The position numbers were made by a program, and so were the translations under genes. From NCBI GenBank assembly GCA_009377755.1, contig WHTM01000040.1, positions 1 through 42,859 on the forward strand: 42,859 nucleotides of DNA, given 5' to 3'. Positions 18,024 to 27,144 of the stretch are shown piece by piece. Numbering within the stretch: the stretch's first letter is position 1; each line of letters begins with the position of its first letter. Below the pieces are notes generated by a model. The model did no database searches and was not told the origin of the DNA. It worked only from the letters and a program-made list of their open reading frames with translations. Origin of the DNA: Hyphomicrobiales bacterium (GTDB taxonomy: Bacteria; Pseudomonadota; Alphaproteobacteria; Rhizobiales; Xanthobacteraceae).

Positions 18024-19163
18024 ATGGCCAAGACCGACTACTACGAACTCCTGGGCGTTAGCCGGACCGCCGGCGACGTCGATCTCAAGGCGGCTTTCCG
18101 CAAGCTCGCCATGCAGCATCATCCGGACCGCAATCCCGGCGATTCCGGGTGCGAGCACCGCTTCAAGGAAATCAATGAAGCCTACGAGGTGCTCAAGGAT
18201 CCACAAAAGCGCGCCGCCTACGATCGCTTCGGACACGCCGCCTTCGAGCACGGGATGGGCAACGGGCCGGGCTTCGGCGCTGACTTTGCGTCGGCCTTCT
18301 CCGATATCTTCGACGATCTGTTCGGCATGGGCGCGCGGCGCGGCCGCGGCTCTGGGCGTGAGCGCGGCGCCGATCTCCGCTTCAACATGGAGATCACGCT
18401 CGAAGAAGCGTACTTCGGCAAGACCGCACAGGTTCGGTTGCCGACGCCGGTCATCTGCGAGGATTGCTCCGGCACCGGCGCTCACGCCGGGACCAAGCCG
18501 AGAACCTGCGCCCACTGCGGAGGGCAGGGAAAGATCCGCCACGCGCAAGGCTTCTTCACGCTCGAGCGCACTTGCCCGATTTGCGGCGGCCGCGGCCAGG
18601 TGATCGAGAATCCGTGTCCGACCTGCGCTGGCGCCGGGCGGGTCACGCGCGAGCGGACCCTGTCCGTCAACATCCCCGCGGGCGTTGAGGACGGCACCCG
18701 CATCCGGCTCGCGGGTGAAGGTGAGGCCGGCGTCCGTGGCGGCTCGCCGGGGGATCTCTACATTTTCCTGTCGATCGAGGCGCACCCGTTCTTCCAGCGC
18801 GACGGCGCCGACCTGCACTGCCGCGTGCCGATTTCCATGGTGACGGCGGCGCTCGGAGGTGAGTTCGAGGTGCCGGCGATCGAAGGCGCCATGACCCGAG
18901 TCAAGGTGCCGGCGGGAACTCAGTCCGGCCGCCGCTTCCGACTGCAGAGCAAGGGAATGCCGGTCTTGCGGTCGAAGCAGACCGGCGACATGTACGTTCA
19001 GGTGGTCGTCGAGACGCCGCAAAAATTGACCAAGCGGCAGAAGGAATTGCTTGCCGAATTCGACCGCCTGTCATCGACCGAGACGCAGCCAGAAGCCGTG
19101 GGCTTTTTTTCTCGTGTCAAGGACTTTTTCGACAGTCTCGGCAGCCGAACCGGAACGTCCTGA
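18024..19163 (+). CDS. dnaJ: Hsp40 cochaperone DnaJ
   Basis: A 379-residue type I DnaJ. The J domain carries the HPD motif ([13 protein letters not shown]) that stimulates DnaK ATPase. It is followed by a Gly/Phe-rich segment and four zinc-binding repeats: [24 protein letters not shown] and CPTCAGAG. The C-terminal substrate domains and dimerisation region follow. The ATG at 18024 ([20 protein letters not shown]) has a GGTGGGA site just upstream. The gene is 133 bases from dnaK, separated by two hairpins, and is probably transcribed from the dnaK promoter. Confidence 0.97.
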   Translation: MAKTDYYELLGVSRTAGDVDLKAAFRKLAMQHHPDRNPGDSGCEHRFKEINEAYEVLKDPQKRAAYDRFGHAAFEHGMGNGPGFGADFASAFSDIFDDLFGMGARRGRGSGRERGADLRFNMEITLEEAYFGKTAQVRLPTPVICEDCSGTGAHAGTKPRTCAHCGGQGKIRHAQGFFTLERTCPICGGRGQVIENPCPTCAGAGRVTRERTLSVNIPAGVEDGTRIRLAGEGEAGVRGGSPGDLYIFLSIEAHPFFQRDGADLHCRVPISMVTAALGGEFEVPAIEGAMTRVKVPAGTQSGRRFRLQSKGMPVLRSKQTGDMYVQVVVETPQKLTKRQKELLAEFDRLSSTETQPEAVGFFSRVKDFFDSLGSRTGTS

Positions 19164-19244
19164 CCGGCGCTTGACCCCGGAAGTCAACCCTTATACCCGT
19201 TAGTGGGACGGACGGGGCCGTCCTGTGGGCGACTGTGACATTCG

Positions 19245-19847
19245 ATGTCTCTGCAATCCTCGTTACGCCTTGATAAGAGGTCGATACGGTTCGACGATGA
19301 GGTTCGGTTCATCCGTTCCTGGATCGAGAAGCCGCTTGCGACCGGCGCGGTCATGCCGTCCGGGCGCATGCTGGCGCGCACTATGGCGCGCTATGTCGAT
19401 CCTGAGGCGGCGGGGCCCGTGATCGAGCTCGGCCCCGGCACCGGTCCGGTGACCGAGGCGCTGATCGAACACGGCCTCGATCCGGCGCGGCTGATCCTCG
19501 TCGAATTCAACCCGACGTTCTGCCGGTTGCTGCGGGCGAAGTTTCCGGCCGCCAAGGTGGTGCAGGGCGATGCCTACAGCCTGCGCCGCGCGATCGGTAA
19601 TGTGCTGGAGGAGCCGGCCGCGGCGGTGGTCTCGGGCCTGCCCCTGGTCACCAAGCCGATGATCACGCGGCTGCGGCTGATGACCGATGCGTTCGCGCTG
19701 CTGGCGCGGAGTGGACCGTTCATCCAGTTCACCTATGCGGTCCTGCCGCCGATTCCGACGGACTTCAACGGCGTCAACGCCGAAGCCTCGGACCTGATCT
19801 GGATGAACCTGCCGCCGGCCCGCGTCTGGGTTTACCGGCACCGGTAG
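19245..19847 (+). CDS. pmtA: phospholipid N-methyltransferase (PmtA-type)
   Basis: A 200-residue SAM-dependent methyltransferase like the Rhizobiales PmtA that converts phosphatidylethanolamine to phosphatidylcholine by stepwise methylation. The SAM site is [20 protein letters not shown], preceded by [18 protein letters not shown], a mark of this family, and followed by [24 protein letters not shown] fits the motif-IV region (SGLPL in PmtA). The position just after dnaJ is conserved in related genomes. The ribosome site before the ATG at 19245 is weak. A membrane-associated enzyme without a membrane helix; the rRNA adenine methylase (KsgA-like) family is a distant relative. Confidence 0.85.
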   Translation: MSLQSSLRLDKRSIRFDDEVRFIRSWIEKPLATGAVMPSGRMLARTMARYVDPEAAGPVIELGPGTGPVTEALIEHGLDPARLILVEFNPTFCRLLRAKFPAAKVVQGDAYSLRRAIGNVLEEPAAAVVSGLPLVTKPMITRLRLMTDAFALLARSGPFIQFTYAVLPPIPTDFNGVNAEASDLIWMNLPPARVWVYRHR

Positions 19848-19858
19848 ACGGAACTTGG

Positions 19859-19985
19859 CGTGTCCCGGACGCGGTGCAGCGCGTCAGCGGTGCGCCGCTG
19901 ATCCGGGACCGTTCCAGACTCCGAGTTCGCGACGATCCCGGGTCTGCGGCGCACCATTTCATGCTGCGCCGCGCCCGGGAAGCGC
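19859..19985. repeat. dispersed repeat, family E (copy 2, longest)
   Basis: Begins GTGTCCCGGACGCGGTGCAG, returns as GCGCCGCTGATCCGGGACC (inverted partner), and continues with a second inverted pair around ATCCCGGGTCTGCGGCGCA and TGCTGCGCCGCGCCCGGGA. Shared with 10763-10845 and 25120-25175. It fills the gap between pmtA and the reductase gene. Confidence 0.75.
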
Positions 19986-20002
19986 ATTAAGATCACGGCA
20001 TC

Positions 20003-20590
20003 ATGCCTGCTCCGAAAATCCTCGTCGTCCCAGGTTCGGCCGGCAGCGGCGCCGACGATGCACGGCTCGCCGCGCTTGCCGTCAAGGAGCTGACGCTGGC
20101 CGACGCCGAGGTGACGCGGCTTTCGCTGACCGACTACCCGATGCCGCTCTACGATCCGGACGTCGAAGCGGTGAGCGGCCCGCCGCCGAACGCGGTCAAG
20201 CTCAAGCGGATGATCGCGGGCCACCAGGGCGTGTTCCTGACCACGCCGGAGCTGAATGCGTCGATCCCGCCGCTGGTCAAGAATACGATCGACTGGGTAT
20301 CGCGCGTGCGCGAGCGTGGCGATTCCCCACACGGCGTCTACCGCGGGCGCGTGTTTGCGCTCGGGTCGGCGACCAGAGATTCGCTCGGCGGCGTCCGCGC
20401 GCTGATGGCCTTGCGCCAGGTGCTGGAGATCGGCTGCGGCGCGCTGGTGCTGCCCGAGCAGATCGCCGTGGCGGCCGCCGATCAGGCGTTCGACGACATG
20501 GACGATCTCAAGGACCCCCAAAATGCCGAGCTCTTGCGCGCGATCGCGCGCCGGCTCGTCGACCTGTCGTGGGAGCGGCTGGGAGCATGA
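20003..20590 (+). CDS. NAD(P)H-dependent FMN reductase (ChrR/YieF-like)
   Basis: A 195-residue flavodoxin-fold reductase. The phosphate-binding loop is [15 protein letters not shown] (GSxR-like, with the usual Arg or Lys changed) and the second mark is [20 protein letters not shown], matching the TPEYNxSIPxxLKNAIDW signature. Family members transfer electrons from NAD(P)H through FMN to quinones, chromate or azo compounds; the real substrate is unknown. Its stop overlaps the pyrF start (ATGA), so translation is coupled although the functions are not obviously related. The ATG at 20003 has no strong ribosome site. Confidence 0.88.
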   Translation: MPAPKILVVPGSAGSGADDARLAALAVKELTLADAEVTRLSLTDYPMPLYDPDVEAVSGPPPNAVKLKRMIAGHQGVFLTTPELNASIPPLVKNTIDWVSRVRERGDSPHGVYRGRVFALGSATRDSLGGVRALMALRQVLEIGCGALVLPEQIAVAAADQAFDDMDDLKDPQNAELLRAIARRLVDLSWERLGA

Positions 20591-21288
20591 CCACGTACGC
20601 GCGCGACCGGCTGATCCTGGCACTCGACACCCCGACGCTTGCCGAGGCGGAGGCGATGATCGCGCGCACGACCGGCGCGGTCGGTGTCTACAAGATCGGC
20701 TACCAGCTCGCCTTTGCGGGCGGCCTGCCGCTTGCCGAGCGGCTGGTACGCGCCGGTGCGCGGGTCTTCCTCGACATGAAGCTGCACGATATCGGCAACA
20801 CGGTCGCCAACGGCGTTGCCAGCGTCGCCGCCATGGGCGCCGAGTTCCTCACCGTGCATGCCTATCCGCAGACCATGAAGGCGGCGGTGGAAGCCCGCGG
20901 CACGTCCGCGCTGAAAATTCTCGCTGTCACCGTGCTCACCTCCTACAACGACGCCGATCTCGCCGCGGCAGGCTACGAGATGACGGTCGCCGACCTTGCC
21001 GCCGAGCGCGCCGCGCAGGCGCGCGACGTCGGCGTCGACGGTCTTGTCTGCTCGCCCGAAGAGGCCGCCCGGCTGCGCGCGATCGTCGGCCCCGGCATGC
21101 TGCTGGTGACGCCGGGCATCCGCCCGGCCGGAGCCGAGGCGGGCGACCAGAAGCGGATCATGACGCCGGTCGAAGCGATCGCCGCCGGCGCCGACTACCT
21201 CGTCGTCGGCCGGCCGATCCTGCGGGCCGCCGATCCGAAGGCGGCCGCGGATGCGATCGTGGCCGAGATCGCGCGGGCGGCTCAATAG
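20587..21288 (+). CDS. pyrF: orotidine 5'-phosphate decarboxylase
   Basis: A 233-residue enzyme for the last step of UMP synthesis. The ATG at 20587 ([20 protein letters not shown]) overlaps the stop of the upstream reductase; a 477-residue open frame running back to 19855 is a shadow. The catalytic Asp-Lys-Asp array is in [13 protein letters not shown]. The phosphate-binding loop near the end is [20 protein letters not shown], and [15 protein letters not shown] closes the barrel. It is followed after 16 bases by dapB. Length and motifs are normal. Confidence 0.96.
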   Translation: MTTYARDRLILALDTPTLAEAEAMIARTTGAVGVYKIGYQLAFAGGLPLAERLVRAGARVFLDMKLHDIGNTVANGVASVAAMGAEFLTVHAYPQTMKAAVEARGTSALKILAVTVLTSYNDADLAAAGYEMTVADLAAERAAQARDVGVDGLVCSPEEAARLRAIVGPGMLLVTPGIRPAGAEAGDQKRIMTPVEAIAAGADYLVVGRPILRAADPKAAADAIVAEIARAAQ

Positions 21289-21304
21289 ACCGGAGGGGAT
21301 ACCC

Positions 21305-22111
21305 ATGTCCGACATGCGGCTAATCGTGGCCGGCGCCGGCGGGCGCATGGGGCGCACGCTGGTCAAGACGATTGCCGAGACGCCCGGGCTGACATTAGCC
21401 GGCGCTGTCGAGGCCGCTGGCGCGTCGATGCTCGGCCAGGATGCCGGCGTGCTCGCCGGGCTCGGCGCCAACGGAGTCACGGTCGGCACCGATGTTAAGG
21501 CGCTGTTGGCCAATGCCGACGGCATCATCGACTTCACCGTGCCGGCCGCGACGGTTGACTGTGCGATGTCGGCGGCCGGGCGCGGCGCCGTGCACATCAT
21601 CGGCACTACGGGATTCTCCAGCGAGGACGAGGCGAGGATCGCGGAGGCCGCCAGGCGCGCCGTGATCGTCAAGTCCGGCAATATGAGCCTCGGCGTCAAT
21701 CTGTTGGCGGCGCTGGTGAAGCAGGTCGCGCAGAAGCTCGACGACGATTTCGACATCGAGATCGTCGAAATGCATCACAACAAGAAGGTCGATGCGCCGT
21801 CCGGCACGGCGCTGATGTTCGGCCGCGCCGCGGCGGAAGGCCGCGGCGTCGACCTCAAGCAGCACACGATCCCTGCGCGCGAAGGCCACGCCGGCGCGCG
21901 GGCGCGCGGCAACATCGGCTTTGCCGCGCTACGCGGTGGCACCGTCGTCGGCGACCACAGCGTGATCTTCGCCGGGCCGGCGGAGCGCGTGGAACTCGTG
22001 CACAAGGCCGAGGACCGGATGATCTTCGCCCGCGGCGCACTCAAGGCAGCGCTGTGGGCGCGCGGGCAGCGGCCGGGGCTGTACTCGATGGCTGACGTGC
22101 TGGGAATTTGA
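21305..22111 (+). CDS. dapB: 4-hydroxy-tetrahydrodipicolinate reductase
   Basis: A 268-residue enzyme of lysine and diaminopimelate (cell-wall) synthesis. The ATG at 21305 ([19 protein letters not shown]) has GGAGGGG upstream. The Rossmann loop GAGGRMGR binds NAD(P)H, and [15 protein letters not shown] is the substrate-binding and catalytic segment of the family. [11 protein letters not shown] and [15 protein letters not shown]-like C-terminal residues fit. In many Rhizobiales gpmA follows dapB; here it is an alpha/beta hydrolase on the opposite strand, marking the end of the conserved block. Confidence 0.96.
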   Translation: MSDMRLIVAGAGGRMGRTLVKTIAETPGLTLAGAVEAAGASMLGQDAGVLAGLGANGVTVGTDVKALLANADGIIDFTVPAATVDCAMSAAGRGAVHIIGTTGFSSEDEARIAEAARRAVIVKSGNMSLGVNLLAALVKQVAQKLDDDFDIEIVEMHHNKKVDAPSGTALMFGRAAAEGRGVDLKQHTIPAREGHAGARARGNIGFAALRGGTVVGDHSVIFAGPAERVELVHKAEDRMIFARGALKAALWARGQRPGLYSMADVLGI

Positions 22112-22121
22112 CGGCCAGTTC

Positions 22122-22967
22122 TCACAGCTTCTCCGCCAGGAACCGCATCAGCTTCGGCGCCAGCACCGACGGAAAGCTGCCGGGCTCGTCGATCGGATCG
22201 CTCGCCCAGTAATGGCCGGCGCCCTGGACGATGCAGGTGCGCACGAAGAAGTTCGCCTGCTTGAGCGCCGCGAGGAACGCATCCGTCTGCGTGCGCCGAT
22301 CGACCAGGTCGTCCTCGGTGCCGACGCTCAGATGCACCGCCAGCTTGTTGTTGGCGAAGGTTGCGTAGTTGATCGGCGAAGCGTCGAAATAGATGCGGCG
22401 ATCGTCCATCGGCGATGCGCCGAGAAAGTGCTCGATGTTGTTCACCTTCGGACTGCTGCTCATGTAGCGCTGCCACATGTCGTAGAGGTCGTAGACACCG
22501 TAGACGCCGACCAGCACCTTGACGGCGGTGCTCACCGAGGCATGCGCGTCCTGCGGATAGCCGCCCTTGAACGGCGCCTCATTCGAGGCGAGCGCGGCCA
22601 GTGACGACAGGTGGGCGCCTGCCGAGGCGCCGAATAGGCCGATCCGGTTCGGGTCGATCTTGAACGCGGCCGCCTCGCCCCGCACGAACTGCACGGCAGC
22701 CATGACATCCTGCACGGCCTGCGGATAGGTCTTCTTGTCCTTGGTGGCGAAGCGATAGCTGATGCTGAACAGGGCGATGCCGCGCTCGGCGAGACACGGA
22801 CCCCAATACTGGAACTGGCTCCGCGCACCCTGGATCCAGCCCCCGCCGTGGACCGCGACCAGGGCCGGGAACGGGCCGGCACCGGCCGGAATGTACAGGT
22901 CGCCGGCGAGCTTGACGCCGTCATGGGTGGCGTAAGTCAAGTCGGGGCGGTGATCGATCGAGGCCAT
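22122..22967 (-). CDS. alpha/beta hydrolase (esterase/lipase-type)
   Basis: A 281-residue serine hydrolase. The oxyanion-hole motif AVHGGGWIQGAR and the nucleophile GLFGASAGAHLSSLA (GxSxG) are clear. The acid is probably in VGTEDDLVDRRTQTD and the His in VQGAGHYWASDP. The HGGGW form is typical of the carboxylesterase, hormone-sensitive lipase and kynurenine formamidase-like group, so an ester, a lactone or an amide is the likely substrate. MASIDHRPDLTY at 22967 is preferred as start, with AGGAG upstream; a GTG at 23039 would add 24 residues. It is convergent with dapB and divergent from the second hydrolase at 23107, so this is the left edge of the catabolic region. Confidence 0.87.
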   Translation of the reverse strand: MASIDHRPDLTYATHDGVKLAGDLYIPAGAGPFPALVAVHGGGWIQGARSQFQYWGPCLAERGIALFSISYRFATKDKKTYPQAVQDVMAAVQFVRGEAAAFKIDPNRIGLFGASAGAHLSSLAALASNEAPFKGGYPQDAHASVSTAVKVLVGVYGVYDLYDMWQRYMSSSPKVNNIEHFLGASPMDDRRIYFDASPINYATFANNKLAVHLSVGTEDDLVDRRTQTDAFLAALKQANFFVRTCIVQGAGHYWASDPIDEPGSFPSVLAPKLMRFLAEKL

Positions 22968-23106
22968 GGCGGCGCGGACTCCTGCGGGAACTGAGGACGG
23001 GTTGCATCGTGACAAAATGTATTTCACATATCGTCCCACGGTAGCAAGCTAACGAACGTTATTGTCGCCGGGCTTGTCCGGCGACATGAGGCAGGAAGTG
23101 TTCAGC

Positions 23107-23898
23107 ATGCTGGAAGTGACCGCGGAAGCAACGTTCGTGGAAATCCGCGGCACTCGTGTAGAGATCATCGATCGCGGCAAAGGACTGCCGCTATTGTTTC
23201 TGCACCCCGGCATCGGCATCGACCCCGCCGCACCGGTGCTCGATCACCTCGCCAACGGCGCGCGCTTACTGGCCCCGTCGCATCCGGGCTTCGGACGTTC
23301 GGAGCTGCCGCGGTCGTTCACCACGGTCGACGATCTCGCCTATTTCTATCTCGACCTGCTCGATGCGCTCGACCTGCGCGACACGATTGTCGTCGGCGTC
23401 TCACTCGGCGGCTGGATCGCCGCGGAGATGGCGGTGAAGTCGACGGAGCGGATCGCCAAGCTGGTGCTGGCCGACGCGGTCGGCATCAGGGTCAGCGACG
23501 ATCCCGAGATCTCCGACATCGCCGATATCTTCGCGCTGCCCGAGAAGGACTTCATCGCGCTTGCGTATCACGACCCTGCCAACGGCACGCGCGACCCGAA
23601 TCTGCCGGATGCGAAAGTCGTGGCGATCGCGCGCAATCTGGAATCGACGGCGCGCTTTGCCTGGCAACCGTATATGCACGACCCCAAGCTCAAGGGCCGG
23701 CTGCACCGCATCGATGTGCCGACTCTGCTGTTGTGGGGCGCGCAGGATCGCATCGTCAGGCCGGATTATGGACGCGCCTATGCGGCGGCGATCCCGGGCG
23801 CGCGATTTGCATTGGTCGATCAGGCCGGGCACTTCCCGCACCTGGAGCAGCCGGACGCGTTCGCCTGCAGCGTTCTGTCCTTTGCCGCCGAGAAATAG
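23107..23898 (+). CDS. alpha/beta hydrolase, C-C or amide hydrolase type
   Basis: A 263-residue alpha/beta hydrolase. The nucleophile is in VVGVSLGGWIAAEMA, the acid in LWGAQDRIVRPDYG, and the His in DQAGHFPHLEQP, which is the complete triad pattern of the MhpC/RutD-like group. FLHPGIGIDPAAPVLDHLAN holds the oxyanion region. The ATG at 23107 has AGGAAG eight bases upstream; ATGs at 23062 and 23086 are less well placed. It is followed by the flavin monooxygenase at 23919 after 20 bases, so the two are one operon. Substrate unknown; a ring-cleavage product or a carbamate-like amide fits the neighbourhood. Confidence 0.88.
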   Translation: MLEVTAEATFVEIRGTRVEIIDRGKGLPLLFLHPGIGIDPAAPVLDHLANGARLLAPSHPGFGRSELPRSFTTVDDLAYFYLDLLDALDLRDTIVVGVSLGGWIAAEMAVKSTERIAKLVLADAVGIRVSDDPEISDIADIFALPEKDFIALAYHDPANGTRDPNLPDAKVVAIARNLESTARFAWQPYMHDPKLKGRLHRIDVPTLLLWGAQDRIVRPDYGRAYAAAIPGARFALVDQAGHFPHLEQPDAFACSVLSFAAEK

Positions 23899-23918
23899 CC
23901 CACAACGCGGAGCCTGCC

Positions 23919-25106
23919 ATGCGCGTCTATCACTTTACCGAGCAGCCCTATTTTCCGGCCTGGCCCGACCACCCCGATTCGATCCGCATCAGCATCCCGA
24001 ACGGCGTTGCCGATCCGAAGGTTGCCGGCGATCTGTTCCACCGCTACTACGACGAGTGGCTGCTTGCCGATGAGCTCGGCCTCGACATCATGATCAACGA
24101 GCACCATTCGACCGCGACTTGCATGTCGTCCGCCTGCATCGTCGGGCTCTCGATCCTGGCGCGGCAGACCAAGCGCGCTCGGCTGCTGGTGCTCGGGTAT
24201 CCGATCGGCCACCGGCCCGATCCGTTCCGCTGCGCCGAGGAACTGGCGATGGTCGACGTCATCTCCCGCGGGCGCCTCGACATGGGCTTCATTAAGGGAG
24301 TCCCTTATGAGTTCTGGCCGTCCAACCAGAATCCGGTCGGTGTCATGGACCGCTTCTGGGAGGCGCACGACTTCATCATCAAGGCGATGACGACGCACGA
24401 CGAGCTGTTCACCTGGGAGGGCGAGCACTTCCACTACCGCCATGTCAACCTGTGGCCGCGGCCGTATCAGCAGCCGCACCCGCCGGTGTGGAGCACGACG
24501 GGCACGATTGCCAATGCCCGCGTGCTCGGCGAGCGCGGCATCGTGATGGCGACGCTCGGCACCGGCTACAACACGCGGCCGTTGTACGACGCCTACCGGG
24601 AAGGTTACGTGTCGAAGGGCCGGCCGGCGCCGGCCGCCGATCGATTCGCCTATCTCGGCCTGGTGGCGGTCGGCAACAACGGGGCCGAGGCGCACGCGCG
24701 CGGTAAGCTGGTTTCCGAATATCTCAGCACCAGCGCCCGTGTCGCACCGGGGTTCCGCAACCCGCCCGGGTTTTTTCCGATCGAGGACAATGTCCGCATG
24801 CTGAAAGGTACTCAGCGCCCGCGTACCGGCACCAAGGACGGGCGGTTCATCGACATGCGGACCGCGAGCGTACAGGACCTGATTGATACCGGCGTGCTGT
24901 TCTGCGGCACCCCGGATCAGGTCACCAGGCAGATCGTCGAGTTCACCGAATATTGCGGCGGCATGGGGAACCTACTGATGATGGGACACGCCGGGTTCCT
25001 TTCGCACGAGGATACCGTCGACAGCCTCACGCTGTTCTCCAAGGAGGTGCTGCCGCGGCTGCAGGCGTTCAAGCAGCCGGTGGTGGAGGTCACGGCGGCG
25101 GCGTAG
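23919..25106 (+). CDS. luciferase-like (LLM) flavin-dependent monooxygenase
   Basis: A 395-residue protein of the bacterial luciferase superfamily, which uses FMNH2 and O2. Family marks: INEHHSTATCMSSACIVGL (EHH), LGYPIGHRPDPFRCAEELAM with VDVISRGRLDMGFIKG (the TIM-barrel core), and WSTTGTIANARVLGERGIV. The ATG at 23919 has GGAG seven bases before it. It is the second gene of a rightward pair with the hydrolase at 23107. A flavin reductase must supply FMNH2 and none is adjacent; the FMN reductase at 20003 belongs to another operon. Initial attack on a heterocycle or a Baeyer-Villiger type step are possible roles. Confidence 0.88.
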   Translation: MRVYHFTEQPYFPAWPDHPDSIRISIPNGVADPKVAGDLFHRYYDEWLLADELGLDIMINEHHSTATCMSSACIVGLSILARQTKRARLLVLGYPIGHRPDPFRCAEELAMVDVISRGRLDMGFIKGVPYEFWPSNQNPVGVMDRFWEAHDFIIKAMTTHDELFTWEGEHFHYRHVNLWPRPYQQPHPPVWSTTGTIANARVLGERGIVMATLGTGYNTRPLYDAYREGYVSKGRPAPAADRFAYLGLVAVGNNGAEAHARGKLVSEYLSTSARVAPGFRNPPGFFPIEDNVRMLKGTQRPRTGTKDGRFIDMRTASVQDLIDTGVLFCGTPDQVTRQIVEFTEYCGGMGNLLMMGHAGFLSHEDTVDSLTLFSKEVLPRLQAFKQPVVEVTAAA

Positions 25107-25119
25107 CGCGGGCTTGTCC

Positions 25120-25175
25120 ACGCGTGTCCCGGACGCGATGCAGCACGTAGTGCTGCATCGCTGATCCGGGACCCG
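25120..25175. repeat. dispersed repeat, family E (copy 3)
   Basis: GTGTCCCGGACGCGATGCAGC, a small loop, then GCTGCATCGCTGATCCGGGAC: one long near-perfect inverted repeat, the compact form of this family. It sits between the convergent stops of the flavin monooxygenase and amidohydrolase genes, so it may act as a two-way terminator. Confidence 0.75.
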
Positions 25176-25186
25176 GGCGAGACAGC

Positions 25187-26425
25187 TTACGCCGCCACGA
25201 GATTCCCGTGCTTCTCCAGGTTCGCTTTCTGCTTCGCGGTGCGCGGGGGCAGCTTGAACAGCCGCGCCGCGTTGCCGCCGAGGATGTTGTGCTTGCCCTT
25301 CTCCGACAGGAACGGCAGGTCGTAGATCACGCTCGGCAGATCGAAATCCCAGTGCGGATAGTCGGAGGAGTAGAGTAGCTGCGTCTCCGCATTGATCATC
25401 CGGAACGTGCACTCCAGCGCGCCCATGTCTTGCACCTCCATCGGCTGCGAGGAGTAGTACATGTCGCGCATGTAGTCGCTCGGCTTCTTCTTCAGCGTCG
25501 GACATTCCGAGGTGCGCAGCATGTATTCGTGGTCGAGCCGCTGCATCAGGAATGGCAGCCACGCGAGCCCGGATTCGATCCAGATCACCGGCAGCTTTGG
25601 GAAGCGCTCGCCGAGGCCGTTGATCACCCAGTTGGTGAGATGGACGATGTTGTACCAGGTGAAGCCGAGCGCGTGCACCGAGAGGAATCGGTTGCACATC
25701 TTGAAAATCGGCTCGCCCCAGTTCGGGCCGGCATGGAACGACAGCGCGAGGCCGCGTTCCTCCATGGCGCGATAAACCTTCATGTAGGCGTTGTCGTGCA
25801 CCGGCAGGTTGCGCACGGTGGTGACCATGAAGCCGGTCACGCCCTTGCGGTCGCCGAACGTCTCGACCTGGCGCAGTGATTCGTCGGGATCGGAGAACGG
25901 CAGGCACAGCATCGAAAAGATGCGTCCACTACCGTCCGGCAGGACCTTCTCGGTGAGCCAGCGGTTATAGGCCCAGCAGAGGTCCGACTCGACCTCCTTC
26001 TGCGGATGCATGCCGATGTTGAGCATGCCGGTCGGGAACAGACACGCGTAGTCGACGCTCATGGCGTCCATCCAACGCTGGGTAAGCTGGACGTCCCGCT
26101 GCTTGTCGGGCCCGGTCTTCTCGCTGCCGCGCATCGGGTAGCGCGTCACCCGCCCGCCCATGTCCTGGTAGCCGACGCTGCCCGGCATGATCACGCCGCG
26201 GCCCTTGGTCCCCGCTGAAAGCGCGAGCTGCCGATATACGTCGTTCTCCATCATCGGAAGGATTTCGGCGAAGTGCTCGGTCTCGTAGTGATGCGAGTCG
26301 ACGTCGACGATCAGCATGTCTTCGAACTTGCGCCGGTGCGCCTGCTGGGTGGCGTGCCGGAGCAGTTGCGTCGTGTTCAGCTCATCGATCGAAACGCGTC
26401 GGCCACGATCAGCGATAAGGTCCAT
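25187..26425 (-). CDS. metal-dependent amidohydrolase (amidohydrolase 2/ACMSD-like)
   Basis: A 412-residue TIM-barrel hydrolase or decarboxylase. The N-terminal metal motif is LIVDVDSHHYETEHFAEI (VDxDxHxxE form, as in ACMSD-related proteins) and the barrel continues with SFHAGPNWGEP, WIESGLAWLPFLMQRLDH and the metal-binding LLYSSDYPHWDFD. The family includes decarboxylases of ring-cleavage products and amide hydrolases. The start at 26425 (MDLIADRGRRVSIDE) has GAGGAGA upstream; the frame runs on into the palindromic element to 26557, which I reject. It is the last gene of the leftward operon beginning at 29827. Confidence 0.88.
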   Translation of the reverse strand: MDLIADRGRRVSIDELNTTQLLRHATQQAHRRKFEDMLIVDVDSHHYETEHFAEILPMMENDVYRQLALSAGTKGRGVIMPGSVGYQDMGGRVTRYPMRGSEKTGPDKQRDVQLTQRWMDAMSVDYACLFPTGMLNIGMHPQKEVESDLCWAYNRWLTEKVLPDGSGRIFSMLCLPFSDPDESLRQVETFGDRKGVTGFMVTTVRNLPVHDNAYMKVYRAMEERGLALSFHAGPNWGEPIFKMCNRFLSVHALGFTWYNIVHLTNWVINGLGERFPKLPVIWIESGLAWLPFLMQRLDHEYMLRTSECPTLKKKPSDYMRDMYYSSQPMEVQDMGALECTFRMINAETQLLYSSDYPHWDFDLPSVIYDLPFLSEKGKHNILGGNAARLFKLPPRTAKQKANLEKHGNLVAA

Positions 26426-26478
26426 GGGTGTCTCCTCTGTCCTTCTCCCTCCCCTTGTGGGGCAGGGCGGGGATGGGG

Positions 26479-26644
26479 CTAGTGCCCCGCTTCCGAAGTT
26501 CGTGATACATTGCAGCACCCTCCGAGACGAACTTCGGAAGCAAAGGGGCACTAGCAAGTCTATCGGTCTAGTGCCGCTTTCGATTTCAAGTTCCTGAATG
26601 AGATTGCCGCAAGTGGTGCAGGAACTTTAAATCGGCGGCACTAG
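26479..26644. mobile_element. compound palindromic element A-B (copy 1)
   Basis: Half A (26479-26554, 76 bases) and half B (26568-26644, 77 bases) are each an inverted repeat bounded by CTAG and starting CTAGTGCC and ending GGCACTAG. A has arms GTGCCCCGCTTCCGAAGTTC and its mirror; B has arms GTGCCGCTTTCGATTTCAAG and an imperfect mirror. A 13-base spacer (CAAGTCTATCGGT) joins them. The same A-spacer-B arrangement, inverted, is at 32859-33025. There is no transposase gene; it resembles a MITE. The CTAG at 26641-26644 supplies the TAG stop of the Rieske gene. Lies in the gap of the leftward operon. Confidence 0.85.
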
Positions 26645-27006
26645 GCCACGACGTAGATGTCGTCGCCCTTCTGCACTACCTGGTATTTCCGAAGCTTCTG
26701 CTTCCGATCGGCGATGCACTCGCCGGTCTTCAGGTCGTATTCCATGCCGTGCCAGGGGCACACGAAGTGCATCTCGGTCTCCGAGAAGTAGAGGCCGCGC
26801 GACGTCTTGTCCGGCATGATGCGCTCTTCCACCTTGGCGATGGTCAGGCCTTCGCAGGCCGGCCCGCCCTGGTGCAGGCAGACATTGCTGTAGGCGTAGA
26901 ACTCACCCTCGTGGCGGAATACGCCGATCTCCCGCTCGCCCTGATAGACGATGCGGCGGTCGCCGTCCTTGAACTCCGAAATCTTCCCGACGAGCTGCTC
27001 GGCCAT
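26641..27006 (-). CDS. Rieske-type [2Fe-2S] ferredoxin
   Basis: A 121-residue Rieske domain protein. The cluster ligands are C43 and H45 (NVCLHQGGPACEG) and C83 and H86 (HFVCPWHGMEYD). Stand-alone Rieske ferredoxins pass electrons to ring-hydroxylating or non-heme iron oxygenases, but no oxygenase large subunit is in this window. Oddly there are 37 residues between the two ligand pairs, about twice the usual 15-17, filled by a charged loop (VEERIMPDKTSRGLYFSE). The TAG stop comes from the CTAG end of the palindromic element. The gene is in a leftward operon, 138 bases after the FAH-family gene. Confidence 0.85.
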   Translation of the reverse strand: MAEQLVGKISEFKDGDRRIVYQGEREIGVFRHEGEFYAYSNVCLHQGGPACEGLTIAKVEERIMPDKTSRGLYFSETEMHFVCPWHGMEYDLKTGECIADRKQKLRKYQVVQKGDDIYVVA

Positions 27007-27144
27007 GCGTGGCTCACCCTGTTATGATCCGTGTCCCGAATTTGCGCCTTTGAATGATTGAAATCAACGCCTCTCGGCGGTTGTTCGCGCGCCCTCTCCG
27101 CTGTCATACCCGCCTTCGCGGGGACGACAACGGAGGGGTGGTGG

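Noticed and set aside
19855-20586. Long N-terminal extension of pyrF
   Set aside because: It is an out-of-frame reading of a repeat and of the FMN reductase gene; PyrF has its normal length from 20587.
26479-26557. Extension of the amidohydrolase frame into the element
   Set aside because: The first 26 residues would be element sequence; the ATG at 26425 has a strong ribosome site and gives the family length.
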